Part shown: positions 10,911-22,591 of the stretch, in pieces
How the letters are laid out: each line of letters begins with the position of its first letter
Numbering within the stretch: position 1 is the stretch's first letter
NCBI GenBank assembly: GCA_036417435.1
Contig: CM070901.1
Coordinates: 163,700,044 to 163,764,043 of the forward strand
Length of the DNA stretch: 64,000 nucleotides
Direction: 5' to 3'
Source of the DNA: Inia geoffrensis
Lineage: Eukaryota > Chordata > Mammalia > Artiodactyla > Iniidae
Made by a program: the position numbers and the translations under genes
The notes under the pieces: model-generated
Databases searched by the model: none
What the model was told of the DNA's origin: nothing
What the model saw: only the letters and a program-made list of their open reading frames with translations

Positions 10911-13160
10911 CTGTTGCATGGTGAGAGGGAGAAAGGGAAGAGAACAGCCAATTTATTATTTCAGCACAATCTTGAAAATGTCCCTTCCCCTCTGTTCCTG
11001 TGGTAGTTGGAAAGGATCAGAGCAATGATAAAATAACCATGCAGACAGACTCCTTGACATCACATGGACACCAAACATCAAAATCCATAACAGATAAATT
11101 ACTAAGGAGGAAAAGGAACCAAACGGAGATGACATCATTTTAGGACAAAAATTCAATGAGATGATCATAACCAGCTCAAATCTCTTAAAGGCACACACAC
11201 GCACAAATGTGGATATCTTCCCAATGTGCATGAGATCTTGCCCCAATGTAGGCTATTGCTGTTGCTATGCTCATCCTCTTGGCATGGGGGAAGGCCTGTC
11301 TCAGCTAACACCACTATCTCTTGTGTCACTGAAGCAGAGAATTCTACCATCGGTGAGTCATTATTCTCTGTTAAACACTGCCCTCTCCTTGCCCTCCTTT
11401 TTCAGGATATAAATAGTTCAGGGAGGGGGGTAACACTTAAGTATTAACACCTTACTTGTATATGTTATCAGATTATTTTCTCCCTTCGCAAAAAAGACCT
11501 TAGGTAGTTTTGGAGTATTGGAAGGGGCTTGGGGGGCGGGGCGAGTCAGGGGTATTAGTGCTTCAAAATAAAGGAAAACGTTTTTGAAAGTAGAGATAAG
11601 ATTTCAGTATGCTTATTACAATATTGCTTTAGGGACAATCCTGATTCTAAAGATTTGACAAGAAACATAACTGACATGATAAATGTGCAGGATTGAAATG
11701 AAAGGCCATGAGTCCCTCATAATGACCACACATGCAGGGTTTAGTGAGTGAGCTTTAGTGGCAGAGAAAGGAGCAGCCAAGACTGGGCCAAGAATAATAA
11801 AAAAAAGCAGGAAGGCAACAAAAAAAGCAGGAAGGCAACACAATACAACTTTGCACTCCACCTACTGTCCCAGCGTTCTTTGGAGAAGTCTAGAGGAGAA
11901 GAAAAAAAAGAGTCATGTGGAATAACAATCCTGGAATTAAATTGGGACCCTTACTTTATAGAAATACATCAAGGACCACATACTGTGTAATCACATGTAA
12001 TAAGTTAACATGTTTATTGTAAACAATTTCACATTTGAATCAAATAATGCATTTGGAGGTGGGGGGGACAAAGGGGCATAATATATACTCTAAAAAAAAC
12101 CCTCTTAATTCAATAGATATTTTTTCATAAGAGAAAATACACAATCAACAAGCATTAATTTTTTTAAAGAAACATTTGACAAATTCAATCTTTTTTCAGT
12201 TGATAGATGCTGAGTCTAGGGATGTCCGTTGATAAAGGTAAGATTTACACAACAGTAATTATCTGAGCGACTGCAGCAATGGCTGCTGATGCATTACTTT
12301 GCTATGCCTAAGATGACATAGGCAAAACAGCGGTCTGGTTCCTGAAGTGCAACAGATGAAGATGACAGAGGACAGTGACTCTTTTCTTTACTTGAGGGCA
12401 TCTTGGGTCTCAACTACTTTAATTCTTTACATGTAATGCAATAGAACATGGTTATAACATTGGATCGTATTTTTTAAAGTTTAGTTGCTAGAGACGTAGA
12501 ATAAGTCCTGTCCTAACAATTTCCCCTCAATGGTACCCCAGGATGGACCACCGAGAGTGGCACTAGGGTGAACACATGGTACTGCTTTTAAGAGTGAGTG
12601 GTTTAACTAAGACAGTATTCTACCAATTGTGGAATGTCAATGAGACCTGGACACATTTCAGAGCATTCATGATATCATAACATTGATATTTAACATATGT
12701 TAATGATAACACTTTCAGAAATGGAGATAAGTATCATAAGCTGTTAATTCTCAAAGAGTAGCCTTCCTTACAGAGACAAGGAAGGACTGAAACTTTAAAT
12801 CTCTTGCTAACCTACCCACTGAGTGAAATTCACTGAGTTCCAAAAGACACAGAGGAAAATGCCTGTTTGGTTAAAAGTAATAGGGAAGATAATATAAAAA
12901 AAACAAAACCAAAACCAAAACAAACAAAACCCCAAACTAACAGTATGAAAGTAAAGGTTATTAGTGCTATGTGACGCTTTTACAAAGAAAAATAGCAAAA
13001 AACTTTAGGAATGTTAGGTGGTAGCATATTCACAGAAAAGTTCCTGTCTGTAAAGTCCTAAAATGAAATATATCCAATCTAGCCTGCTTCCACTATCTTC
13101 TTGGATATCTAATGACCTTCTAAAGTAGGAATTAGTTCAACCCTTTTAGTTCTTCATTAT
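10911..13160. other. PHACTR4 intron upstream of shared exon 2, mostly single-copy
   Basis: No repeat family was recognised over about 2.2 kb. Visible local features are a perfect 20-bp tandem duplication at 11801-11840, a G-rich patch near 11528-11545, and an A/C-rich stretch at 12895-12935. Open frames here lack exon signals. Confidence 0.5.
11801..11840. repeat. 20-bp perfect tandem duplication
   Basis: The unit AAAAAAGCAGGAAGGCAACA occurs twice back to back without mismatch. Confidence 0.95.
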
Positions 13161-13175
13161 ACTGAACGACAAATT

Positions 13176-13382
13176 TTTTTTTTTTTTTTGTGGTACGCGG
13201 GCCTCTCACTGTTGTGGCCTCTCCCGTTGCAGAGCACAGGCTCCGGACGCGCAGGCTCAGCAGCCATGGCTCACGGGCCCAGCCACTCCGCGGCATGTGG
13301 GATCATCCTGGACCGGGGCACGAACCCGTGTCCCCTGCATCGGCAGGCAGACTCTCAACCACTGCGCCACCAGGGAAGCCCC
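13176..13382 (-). repeat. young CHR (CHR-2 type) SINE
   Basis: It has a T-run at the left and the complement of the tRNA head at the right. The target duplication is CTGAACGACAAATTT at 13162-13176 and CTGAACAACAAATTT at 13383-13397. Confidence 0.92.
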
Positions 13383-13397
13383 CTGAACAACAAATTT

Positions 13398-14028
13398 ATC
13401 TGTCCTCTTTCTCTTATACATTCAAAACAAGAAAATCATGATATCCTTTCAAACATATTTACGCCTGCTAGCATATGAACTCAAAATAAGTTCAGTTTAT
13501 ATTAAGTCACAGTGTGTGTGGAAAATACCAACAGCTTACAATAAAAATGAATGCATCTGCCATCAAGGCACTGAATACAAAAAGCAAAGAGAGCAGTACT
13601 TTTTTTCTTTGACGCTTTATGAAAATGTGTTTAATCTTCATGTCCATAAAACTTTTAGAAACTGGTATGCCTCTTGCATCAGGCAGTGAGGTTCAGCCAC
13701 ACCAAGTCCTGACCCAGTTATCATCCCAAATTCATTCATTCATATTCTTACATTCACCTTTCCTTCCCCTTCTCCCCTCCTCACTTTCATGACAAACAGA
13801 ACATTATTTCCGTGACACGCAAATCTGTTCCGAATACTTGGAATCAGCCCAGTTGCCTTTTCAAAACACAGAATCTCCAGGAGCTGGGACCTAAAAATCT
13901 GATTTTAAAAAATTTCCCAGACAATTCTTATGATTGGTCAGCTTGTTAAATGCAATTCCAGATTACTATCTGGAAAACTTTTGCATGTTAAAAGAGACAG
14001 GCAGACATTCTCTGCACGTAACCGAATT
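13398..14028. other. intron, no recognisable element
   Basis: Single-copy-looking AT-rich sequence. The small open frames carry no splice signals. Confidence 0.4.
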
Positions 14029-14130
14029 CTTTCTTTCTCCCTCCCTCCCTCCCTCCCTTCCTTCCTTCCTTCCTGCCTCTCTCCCTCTCTCCCTTCCTTC
14101 CTTCCTTTCTTCCCTTCTTCCCTTCTTTCT
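14029..14130. repeat. pyrimidine tract (TCCC/TTCC simple repeat)
   Basis: About 100 nt of almost pure C/T on the plus strand, with CCCT, CTTC and TTTC units and only isolated interruptions. It becomes a purine tract in the PHACTR4 transcript and abuts the tail of a CHR-1 SINE. Confidence 0.9.
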
Positions 14131-14444
14131 TTATTTTTGGCTGCGTTGGGTCTTCGTTGCTATGTGCGGGCTTTCTCTAGTTACAGCAAGCGGGGGCTAC
14201 TCTTCGTTGCGATGCATGGGCTTCTCATTGCGGTGGCTTCTCTTGTTGTGCAGCATGGGCTCTAAGCACTTGGGCTTCAGTTGTTGCAGCATATGGGCTC
14301 AGTAGTTGCAGCATGCAGGTCACTTCAGTAGCTGTGGCACACGGGCTTAGTTGCTCCGTGGCATGTGGGATCTTCCCGGACCAGGGATTGAACCCATATC
14401 CCCTGCATTGGCAGGCGGATTCTTAACCACTGCGCCACCAGGGG
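14131..14444 (-). repeat. CHR-1-type long SINE
   Basis: It runs from the tail complement TTTATTTTTGGCTGCGTTGG to CCACCAGGGGAGTC. It is minus orientation and the first of a stack of SINEs. Confidence 0.88.
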
Positions 14445-14454
14445 AGTCTCTATT

Positions 14455-14641
14455 TATTTATTTTTTGATGTGGACCATTTTTGAAGTCTTTGTTGAATTT
14501 GTTACAATATGGCTTCTGTTTTATGTTTTCGTTTTTTGGCCATGAGGCATGTGGGATCTTAGCTCCCTGACCAGGGATGGAACACGCACCCCATGCATTG
14601 AAAGGCAAAGTCTCAACCACTGGACCGCCAGGGAAGTTCCT
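14455..14641 (-). repeat. CHR-related SINE with long unique 3' half
   Basis: The left part (GATGTGGACCATTTTTGAAG to TTGTTACAATATGGCTTC) is the complement of the distinctive 3' half also seen at 52152-52345. The tRNA head lies at the right, ending in CCAGGGAAGTTCC. Confidence 0.8.
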
Positions 14642-14649
14642 ATTATTTT

Positions 14650-14899
14650 TTAAAAAAATATTTATTTATTTATATGGCTATGATGGGTCTTAGTTGTGGC
14701 ACATGGGATCTTTGTTGCGGCATGTGAAATCTTTTGTTGCGGCACGGGGGCTATCTCTAGTTGTGGCATGTGGGCTCTACAGCGTGCGGGCTTAGTTGCC
14801 CTGCGGCATGTGGGATCTTTGTTGCCCAACCAGGGACTGAACCCATGTCCCTTGCATTGGAATGCAGATTCTTAAACACTGGATCACCAGGGAAGTCCC
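14650..14899 (-). repeat. old CHR-1-type SINE
   Basis: TTTATTTATTTATATGGC at the left, repeated GTTGTGGCA-type units, and CACCAGGGAAGTCCC at the right. It is diverged. Confidence 0.82.
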
Positions 14900-14980
14900 T
14901 AACTAGGTATTATTTAGAACTAGAATAGGGGCCAGGCCCATGAACATATTTCTTCAAATACAGGTTAAAAATAGAGTAGG

Positions 14981-15163
14981 GGGCTTCCCTGGTGGCTCAG
15001 TGGTTGAGAGTCCGCCTGCCGATGCAGGGAACACGGGTTTGTGTCCTGGTCTGGGAAGATCCCACATGCCACGTAGTGGCTGGGCCTGTGAGCCATGGCT
15101 GCTGAGCCTGTGCGTCTGGAGCCTGTGCTCCGCAATGGGAGATGCCACAACAGTGAGGCCCAC

Positions 15164-15214
<51 letters not shown>
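14981..15214 (+). repeat. young CHR (CHR-2 type) SINE with CA-repeat tail
   Basis: The head GGCTTCCCTGGTGGCTCAG is intact. The usual A-tail is replaced by (CA)n at 15168-15216. The target duplication is AAAATAGAGTAGG at 14968-14980 and AAAATACAGTAGG at 15215-15227. Confidence 0.9.

Positions 15215-15216
<2 letters not shown>
15168..15216. repeat. (CA)n microsatellite
   Basis: About 24 uninterrupted CA units that grew out of the 3' tail of the SINE at 14981. Confidence 0.95.
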
Positions 15217-15219
<3 letters not shown>

Positions 15220-15280
15220 ACAGTAGGAAGTTACATGCACTGCATTACCTAAACTATAATATACATTATAAAGGAGAATG

Positions 15281-16205
15281 GGATATTCACAGAAAGTTAG
15301 ACAAAATGAAAAGGCAGAGGACTTTGTACCAGATGACGAAACAACATAAAACCCCAGAAAAACAACTAAATGAAGTGGAGATAGGCAACCTTCCAGAAAA
15401 AGAATTCAGAATAATGATAGTGAAGATGATACAGGACCTTGGATAAAGAATGGAGGCAAAGGTCAAGGAGATGCAAGAAATGTTTAACAAAGACCTAGAA
15501 GAATTAAAGAACAAACAAACAGAGATGAACAACACAATAACTGAAGTGAAAAATACACTAATCAATAGCAGAGTAACTGAGGCAGAAGAATAAGTGACCT
15601 GGAAAACAGAATGGTGGAATTCACTGCTGTGGAACAGAATAAAGAAAAAAAGAATGAAAAGAAATGAAGACAGCCTAAGAGATAAGAGACCTCTGGGACA
15701 ATATTAAAACATAACAACATTCGCATTATAGGTGTCCCAGAAGGAGATGAGAGAAAGGATCCGAGAAAATATGTGAAGAGATTATGGCTGAAAATTTCCC
15801 TAACATGGGAAAGGAAATAGCCACCCAAGTCCAGGAGGCACAGAGAGTCCCAGGCAGGTTAAACCCAAGGAGAAACATGCCGAGACACATAGCAGTCAAA
15901 TTGACAAAAATTAAAGCCAAAGAAAAATTATTAAAAGCAGCAAGGGAAAAATGACAAATAACATACAAGTGAACTCCCATAAGGTTAACAGCTGATTTCT
16001 CAGCAGAAACTCTATAAGTCAGAAGAGAGTGGTATGATATATTTAAAGTGATGAAAGTTAAGAACCTACAACCAAGATTACTCTACCCGGCAAGGATATC
16101 ATTCAGAATCGACAGAGAAATCAAAAATTTTACAGACAAGCAAAAGCTAAGAGAATTCAGCAGCACCAAACCAGCTCTACAACAAATGCTAAAGGAACTT
16201 CTCTA
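15281..16205 (+). pseudogene. L1 ORF1 remnant
   Basis: The sequence reads as ORF1p in shifting frames: a Glu/Lys-rich coiled coil (KEMQEMFNKDLEELKNKQTE), then RENMPRHIAVKLTKIKAKEK in the RNA-recognition part, then the C-terminal domain ending near FSSTKPALQQMLKELL. A stop interrupts the coiled coil near 15591, and further frame breaks follow. In intact elements this protein packages the L1 RNA. It is cut at the 5' end and cannot be expressed as one chain. Confidence 0.8.
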
Positions 16206-18616
16206 AGTGGGAAACACAAGAGAAGAAAAGGACCTACAAAAACAAACCCATAATATTAAGAAAATGGTAATAGGAACATACATATTGATAATTACCTTAA
16301 ACGTGAATGGATTAAATGCTCCAACCAAAAGGCACAGGCTTGCTGAATGGATACAAAAACAAGACCCATCTATATGCTGTCTACAAGAGACGCACTTCAG
16401 ACCTTGGGACACATACAGAATAAAAGTGAGGGGATGGAAAAAGATATTCCATGCAAATGGAAATCAAAAGAAAGCTGGAGTAACAATACTCATATAAGAT
16501 AAAATAGACTCTAAAATAAAGAATGTTACAGGAGACAAGGAAGGACACAACATAATGATCACAGGATCAATCCAAGAAGAAGATATGATAATTATAAATA
16601 TATATGCACCTAACATAGGAGCACCTCAATACACAAGGCAACTGCGAACAGCTAGAAATGAAGAACTCGACAGTAACACAATAATAGTGGGGGACTTTAA
16701 CACTTCACTTACACCAATGGACAGATCATCCGACAGAAAATTAATAAGGAAACACAAGTTTGAAATGACACCATAGACCAGATAGATTTAATTGATATTT
16801 ATAGGACCATCCAAAAACAGCAGATTACATTTTCTTCTCAAGTGCACACAGAATATTCTCCAGGACAGATCACATCTTGGATCATGAATCAAGCCTTGGT
16901 AAATTTAAGAAAACTGAAAGCATATCAAGCATCTTTTCTGACCACAATGCTATGAGATCAGAAATCAATTACAGGGAAAAAAATGTAAACACATGGAGGC
17001 TAAACAATACGTTACTAGTTAACCAAGAGATCATTGAAGAAACCAAAAAATATCTAGAGACAAATTACAATGAAAACACGACGATCCAAAACCTGTGGGA
17101 TGCAGCAAAAGTGGTTCTAAGAGGGAAGTTTATAGCAATACAAGCCTACCTCAAGAAACAAGAAAACTCTCAAATAAACAATCTAACCTTACACCTAAAG
17201 GAACTAAAGATCGAAGAACAAACAAAACCCAAAGTTAGTAGAAGGAAAGAAATCATAAAGATCAGAGCAGAAATAAATGACATAGAAACAAAGAAAATAC
17301 AGCAAAGTGAATAAAACTAAAAGCTGGTTCGTTGAGAAGATAAACAAAATTGATAAACCTTTAGCCAGACTCAACAAGAAAAACAGGGAGAGGACTCAAA
17401 TCAATAAAATTAGAAATGAAAAAGGAGAAGTTACACGGGACACTTCAGAAATACAAAGCATCCTAAGAGACTACTACAAGCAACTCTATGCCAATTAAAT
17501 GGACAACCTGGAAGAAATGGACAAATTCTAAGAAAGGTATAACCTTCCAAGACTGATCCAAGGAAGAAATAGAAAATATGAACAGACCAATCAGAAGCAA
17601 TGAAATTGAAACTGTGATTAAAAATCTTCCAACAAACAAAAGTCCAGGACCAGATGGCTTCACAGGTGAATTCTATCCAACATTTAGAGAAGAGTTAACA
17701 CCCATCCTTCTCAAAGTCTTCTAAAAAACTGCAGAGGAAGGAACACTCCCAAATTCATTCTATGAGGCCACCATCACCCTGATACCAAAACCAGACAAAG
17801 ATACTACAAAAAAAGAAAATTACAGACCAATATCACTGATGAATATTGATGAGAAAATCCTCAACAAAATACTAGCAAACAGAATCCAAAAACACATTAA
17901 AAGGATCATACACCATGATCAAGTGGGATTTATCCCAGGGATGCAAGGATTCTTCAATATACTCAAATCAATCAATGTGATACACCATATTAACAAATTG
18001 AAGAAGAAAAAACATATGATCATCTCAATAGATGCAGAAAAAGTTTTTGACAAAATTCAACACCCACTTATGATAAGAACTCTCCAGAGAGTGGGCACAG
18101 AGGGAACCTACAACACAATAAAGGCCATATATGACAAACCCACAGCAAACATCATTCACAATGGTGAAAAACTGAAAGTATTTCCTCTAAGAACAGGAAC
18201 AAGACAAGGGTGTCCACTCTCGCCACTATTATTCAACACAGTTTTGGAAGTCCTAGCCACAGCAATCAGAGAAGAAAAAGAAATAAAAGGAATACAAATT
18301 GGAAAAGAAGAAGTCAAACTGTCACTGTTTGCAGATGACATGATACTATACATAGAGAATCCTAAAAATGCCACCAGAAAGCTACTAGAGCTAATCAATG
18401 TGGTAAAGTTGCAGGATACAAAATTAATGCACAGAAATTTCTTGCATTCCTATACACTAACAACGAAAGATCAGAAAGAGAAATTAAGGAAACAATCCCA
18501 TTCACCATTGCAACAAAAAGAATAAAATACCTAGGAATAAACCTACTTAAGGAGGTAAAAGACCTGTACTCAGAAAACTATAAGACACTGATGAAAGAAA
18601 TCAATGACACAAACAG

Positions 18617-18851
18617 AGGCTTCCCTGGTGGCGCAGTGGTTGAGAGTCCACCTGCCGATGCAGGGGACAGGGGTTTGTGCCCCAGTCCGGGAGGATCCCA
18701 CATGCTGCAGAGCGGCTAGGCCCGTGAGCTATGGTGGCTGAGCCTGCGTGTCTGGAGCCTGTGCTCTGCAACGGGAGAGGCCACAAGAGTGAGAGGCCCG
18801 TGTACCACACACAAAAAAATAAAAATAAATAAATAAATAAATAAATAAAAA
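18617..18851 (+). repeat. young CHR (CHR-2 type) SINE inside L1 ORF2
   Basis: The 12-bp duplication GACACAAACAGA at 18605-18616 and 18852-18863 comes from L1 sequence, proving the SINE entered after the L1. The tail is (AAAT)n. Confidence 0.95.
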
Positions 18852-19133
18852 GACACAAACAGATGGAGAGATATACAATGTTCTTGGACTGGAAGAATCA
18901 ATATTGTGAAAATGACTATACTACCCAAAGCAATCTACAGATTCAATGCAATCCCTATCAAATTACCAGTGGCATGTTTTACAGAACTAGAACAAAAAAT
19001 CTTAAAATTTGTATTGAGACACAAAAGACCCCGAGTAGCCCAAGCAGCCTTGTGGGAAAAAAACGGAGCTGGAGGAATCAGACTCCCTGACTTCAGACTA
19101 TACTACAAAGCTACAGTAATCAAGACAATATGG

Positions 19134-19363
19134 GGCTTCCCTGGTGGCGCAGTGGTTGAGAGTCCGCCTGCCGATGCAGGGGATACGGGTTCGTGCCCCG
19201 GTCTGGGAAGATCCCACATGCCGCGGAGCGGCTGGGCCCGTGAGCCATGGCCGCTGAGCCTGCGCGTCCGGAGCCTGTGCTCCGCAACGGGAGAGGCCAC
19301 AACAGTGAGAGGCCCGCATACCGCAAAAAAAAAAAAAAAAAAAAAAAAAAACAAACAAAAAAA
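19134..19363 (+). repeat. young CHR (CHR-2 type) SINE inside L1 ORF2
   Basis: The duplication AAGACAATATGG at 19122-19133 and 19364-19375 is perfect. It has a tail of about 26 A and is among the copies closest to consensus here. Confidence 0.95.
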
Positions 19364-21024
19364 AAGACAATATGGTACTGGCACAAAAACAGAAATATAC
19401 ATCAATGGAACAGGACAGAAAGCCCAGAGATAAACCCACGCACCTATGGTCAACTAATCTACGAAAAAGGAGACAAGGATATACAATGGAGAAAAGACAA
19501 TCACTTCAATAAGTGGCGCTGGGAAAACTGGACAGCTACATGTAAAAGAATGAAATTAGAACACTCCTTAACCCCATACACAATAATAAGCTCAAAATGG
19601 GTTAGAGAACTAAATGTAAGACTGGACATTATAAAACTCTTAGAGGAAAACCTAGGAAGAACACTGTTTGACATAAATCACAGCAAGATCTTTTTGATCC
19701 ATCTCCTAGAGTTATGGAAATAGAAACAAAAATAAAACAAATGGGACCTGATGAAACTTAAAATCTTTTGCAAAGCAAAGGAAACTACAAACAAGACGAA
19801 AAGACAACCCTCGGAATGGGAAAAATATTTGCAAATGAATCAACAGACAAAGGATTAATCTCCAAAATATATAAACAGCTCATGCAGCTCAATATTAATA
19901 AAACAAATAACCCAATCGAAAAATGAGCAGACCTAAATAGACATTTCTCCAAAGAAGACATACAGATGGCCAAGAAGCACATGAAAAGCTGCTCAACATC
20001 AATAATTATTAAAGAACTGCAAATCAAAACTACAGTGAGGTATCACCTCACACTAGTTAGAATGGGCATCATAAGAAAATCTAGAAACAATAAATGCTGG
20101 AGAGGGTGTGGAGAAAAGGGAACCCTCTTGCACTGCTGGTTGGAATGTAAAGTGATACAGCCACTATGGAGAACAGTATGGAAGTTCCTTAAAAAACTAA
20201 AAATAGAATTACCATATGACCCAGCAATCCCACTACTGGGCATATACCCTGAGAAAACCATAATTCAAAAAGACACATGCGCCCCAATGTTCATTGCAGC
20301 ACTATTTACAATAGCCAAGTCATGGAAGCAACCTAAATGCCCATCGACAGATGAATGGATAAAGAAGATGTGGTACATATATACAATGGAATATTACTCA
20401 AACAGGGACGAAACTGAGTCATTTGTAGAGACGTGGATGGATCTAGAGACTGTCATATAAAGTAAGTCAGAAAAACAAATATCATATATTAACGCATATA
20501 TGTGGAACCTAGAAAAATGGTACAGATGAACCGGTTTCCAGGGCAGAAAAAGAGATGCAGATGTAGACAACAAACGTATGGACACCAAGGGGGTAAAGTG
20601 GCGGGCAGGGGGAAGCGGTGTTGGTGGTGGGATGAACTGGGAAATCGGGATTGACATATATACACTAATATGTATAAAATAGATAACTAATAAGAACCTG
20701 CTGTATAAAAAAATAAATAAAATAAAATTCGAAAATTCAAAAAAAAAAAGGAGAATGCAAAGAACTAAATGAAAATGTAAATATAATTTGATGATAGGAC
20801 TACAGGATATCTGTGCTTCTTCTAGCTTCTTCTATTTTATGTGTGTGTGTTTTTTTATTTTACAGTGAACATGTATGGCTTTTATAATTGGAATAAAAAC
20901 AAATTTACTTTGAAAGTGGGAGCTTTCAAATCATAACAGTTAATAAAGTCCAGCATATATATAAGTACATAAAAGAAAGCAATTCTTTCTAAACATTAGG
21001 TTCCTATAAAAATGAATTATTTCC

Positions 21025-21344
21025 AGGCTTCTCTGGTGGCACAGTGGTTAACAATCCACCTGCCAACGCAGGGGACACGGGTTCGAGCCCTGGTCCAGGA
21101 AGATCTCACATGCCACGGAGCGACTAAGCTCATGTGCCACAACTACTGAGCCTGCGCTCTACAGCCCGCGAGGCACAGCTACTGAGCCCACGTGCCACAA
21201 CTACTGAAGCCCACGTGCTTAGAGCCCATGCTCCGCAACAAGACAAGCCACTGCAGTGAGAAGCCCCCGCTTGCCACAACTAGAGAAAGCCTGCGCTCAG
21301 CAACAAAGACCCAGTGCAGCCAAAAAAATAAATAAATAAATAAA
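21025..21344 (+). repeat. CHR-1-type long SINE
   Basis: The head is GGCTTCTCTGGTGGCACAG, and the body ends GCAGCCAAAAAAATAAAT. The duplication GAATTATTTCC lies at 21014-21024 and 21345-21355. Confidence 0.92.
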
Positions 21345-21355
21345 GAATTATTTCC

Positions 21356-21830
21356 TGCATAAAAATCATAGTCTGAAGTATTAAGCAAATTAAACCATTC
21401 AAGGACATTTTCTTGGAGTAGTGACACATGTTAAAGTAAGTAGATTTGGATCACCCAAACAACAGTTTCTAGTCCTATATTCTTTTAAGAATACCACCCT
21501 TGTTCACCATGAGTACAATCTTGTGCTAAAGGAGCTAGAGACCAAATTTAACGGTAATCTAAATTCACCAGGTGTAAACTTTTCAGCTGTGGAATAAAGG
21601 GTTTTAAAGTATGCATAAATTCTTGATAGCAGTGGCTGATTAGATCTAATTGAAGCCACTAATCTCTGTAGCATTCTTGGATCCAGTGAAACTATTCAGG
21701 CTTCCTACTGTGAATTTTTGTCTGACTTTAAGAAAATTCAATTGCATCACTTAGAAAACTGCAATAGAAAGAAAGAGAAACTGATGGATGAATAAATTAT
21801 ACAAGAAAAAGTATACTCAGGTATTGAGAA
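21356..21830. other. intron, no recognisable element
   Basis: Nothing supported beyond AT-rich single-copy sequence. Confidence 0.4.
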
Positions 21831-21845
21831 ACCATCTTTTTTATT

Positions 21846-22060
21846 TTATTTTATTTTATTTTATTTTGGTGGTACGCAGGCCTCTCACTGTTGTGGCCTC
21901 TCCCGTTGCGGAGCACAGGCTCCGGATGTGCAGGCTCAGCGGCCATGGCTCACGGGCCTAGCCGCTCCATGGCATGTGGGATCCTTCCGGACCGGGGCAC
22001 GAACCCGTGTCCCCTGCATCGGCAGGCGGACTCTCAACCACTGCGCCACTAGGGAAGCCC
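21846..22060 (-). repeat. young CHR (CHR-2 type) SINE
   Basis: The tail complement is (TTTTA)n. The 14-bp duplication CCATCTTTTTTATT lies at 21832-21845 and 22061-22074. Confidence 0.93.
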
Positions 22061-22234
22061 CCATCTTTTTTATTCTTAATGATACAATTACACCTCAAAT
22101 ATTGTTTCTGTACTCATAAATAAAGGGCTTAGGGAGGTGAATTTGAAACTGTTCATAAGCAAACCTGCACATCAACCAAATATTTGTTCTCAACAATTCT
22201 GATTTTATGACCATCTCCCTCCCATTTCCAATTT

Positions 22235-22577
22235 TTAAAAATTAATTAATCAATTAATTTTTGGCTGCACTGGGTCTTTGTTGCTGCGCGCGTGCTTTCT
22301 CTAGTTGCGGCAAGTGGGGGCTACTCTTCGTTGCCGTGCGTGGGCTTCTCCTTGCGGTGGCTTCTCTTGTTGCAGAGTACAGGCTCTAGGCACGCGGCTT
22401 CAGTAGTTGTGGCATGCAGGCTCAGTAGTTGTGGCTTGCGGGCTCTAGAGTGCAGGCTCAGTAGTTGTGGTGAACGGCCTTGCTCCGCGGCATGTGGGAT
22501 CTTCATGGACCAGGGCTCAAACCCGTGTCCCCTGCACTTGCAGGCTGATTCTTAACCACTGCGCCACCAGGGAAGCC
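22235..22577 (-). repeat. CHR-1-type long SINE
   Basis: Duplication CCCATTTCCAATTT at 22221-22234 and 22578-22591. The tail complement is TAATTAATCAATTAAT. Confidence 0.93.
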
Positions 22578-22591
22578 CCCATTTCCAATTT

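Larger units (their letters stand above)
16265..20535 (+). pseudogene. L1 ORF2 remnant (endonuclease and reverse transcriptase)
   Basis: Translation in pieces gives the APE-type endonuclease ([46 protein letters not shown]), the reverse transcriptase fingers/palm ([45 protein letters not shown]) and the Cys-rich C-terminus. Catalytic residues of both enzymes are still readable, but stops near 16496, 16774 and 17498, a frame break near 17530-17720, and two SINE insertions disrupt it. Confidence 0.9.
15281..20746 (+). mobile_element. L1 LINE, 5'-truncated, with two nested SINEs
   Basis: An 11-bp target duplication AAAGGAGAATG at 15270-15280 and 20747-20757 frames the element, which ends in an A-rich tail. 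It starts inside ORF1: the coiled-coil and RNA-binding regions read in broken frames to about 16205. ORF2 follows from about 16265: endonuclease motifs (QETH, GDFNT, SDHN), reverse transcriptase with FADD near 18330 and RQGCPLSP near 18205, and the C-terminal Cys region ([17 protein letters not shown]). Several stops and frameshifts (for example TAA at 16496 and 17498) make it non-functional. SINEs interrupt it at 18617-18851 and 19134-19363. The 5'UTR and the start of ORF1 are missing. Confidence 0.95.

Noticed and set aside
10728..10919. 63-codon minus-strand frame over shared exon 2
   Set aside because: Wrong frame. The frame starting EEAGQPT is the one matching PHACTR4 and the splice phases.
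13930..14305. Two Ser/Leu/Pro-rich open frames
   Set aside because: They are produced by the pyrimidine tract and the adjoining SINE.
14954..15214. Frame beginning with repeated Cys-Val
   Set aside because: Translation of a (CA)n microsatellite and SINE DNA.
19134..19260. tRNA-like A and B boxes in this and about 50 other places
   Set aside because: They belong to tRNA-derived SINEs. None folds into a complete tRNA with an anticodon arm and acceptor end that I could support as a tRNA gene.
19247..19723. Long open frame of 158 codons
   Set aside because: It starts inside a young SINE and runs through its A tail into L1 ORF2 remnants; it has no independent homology.
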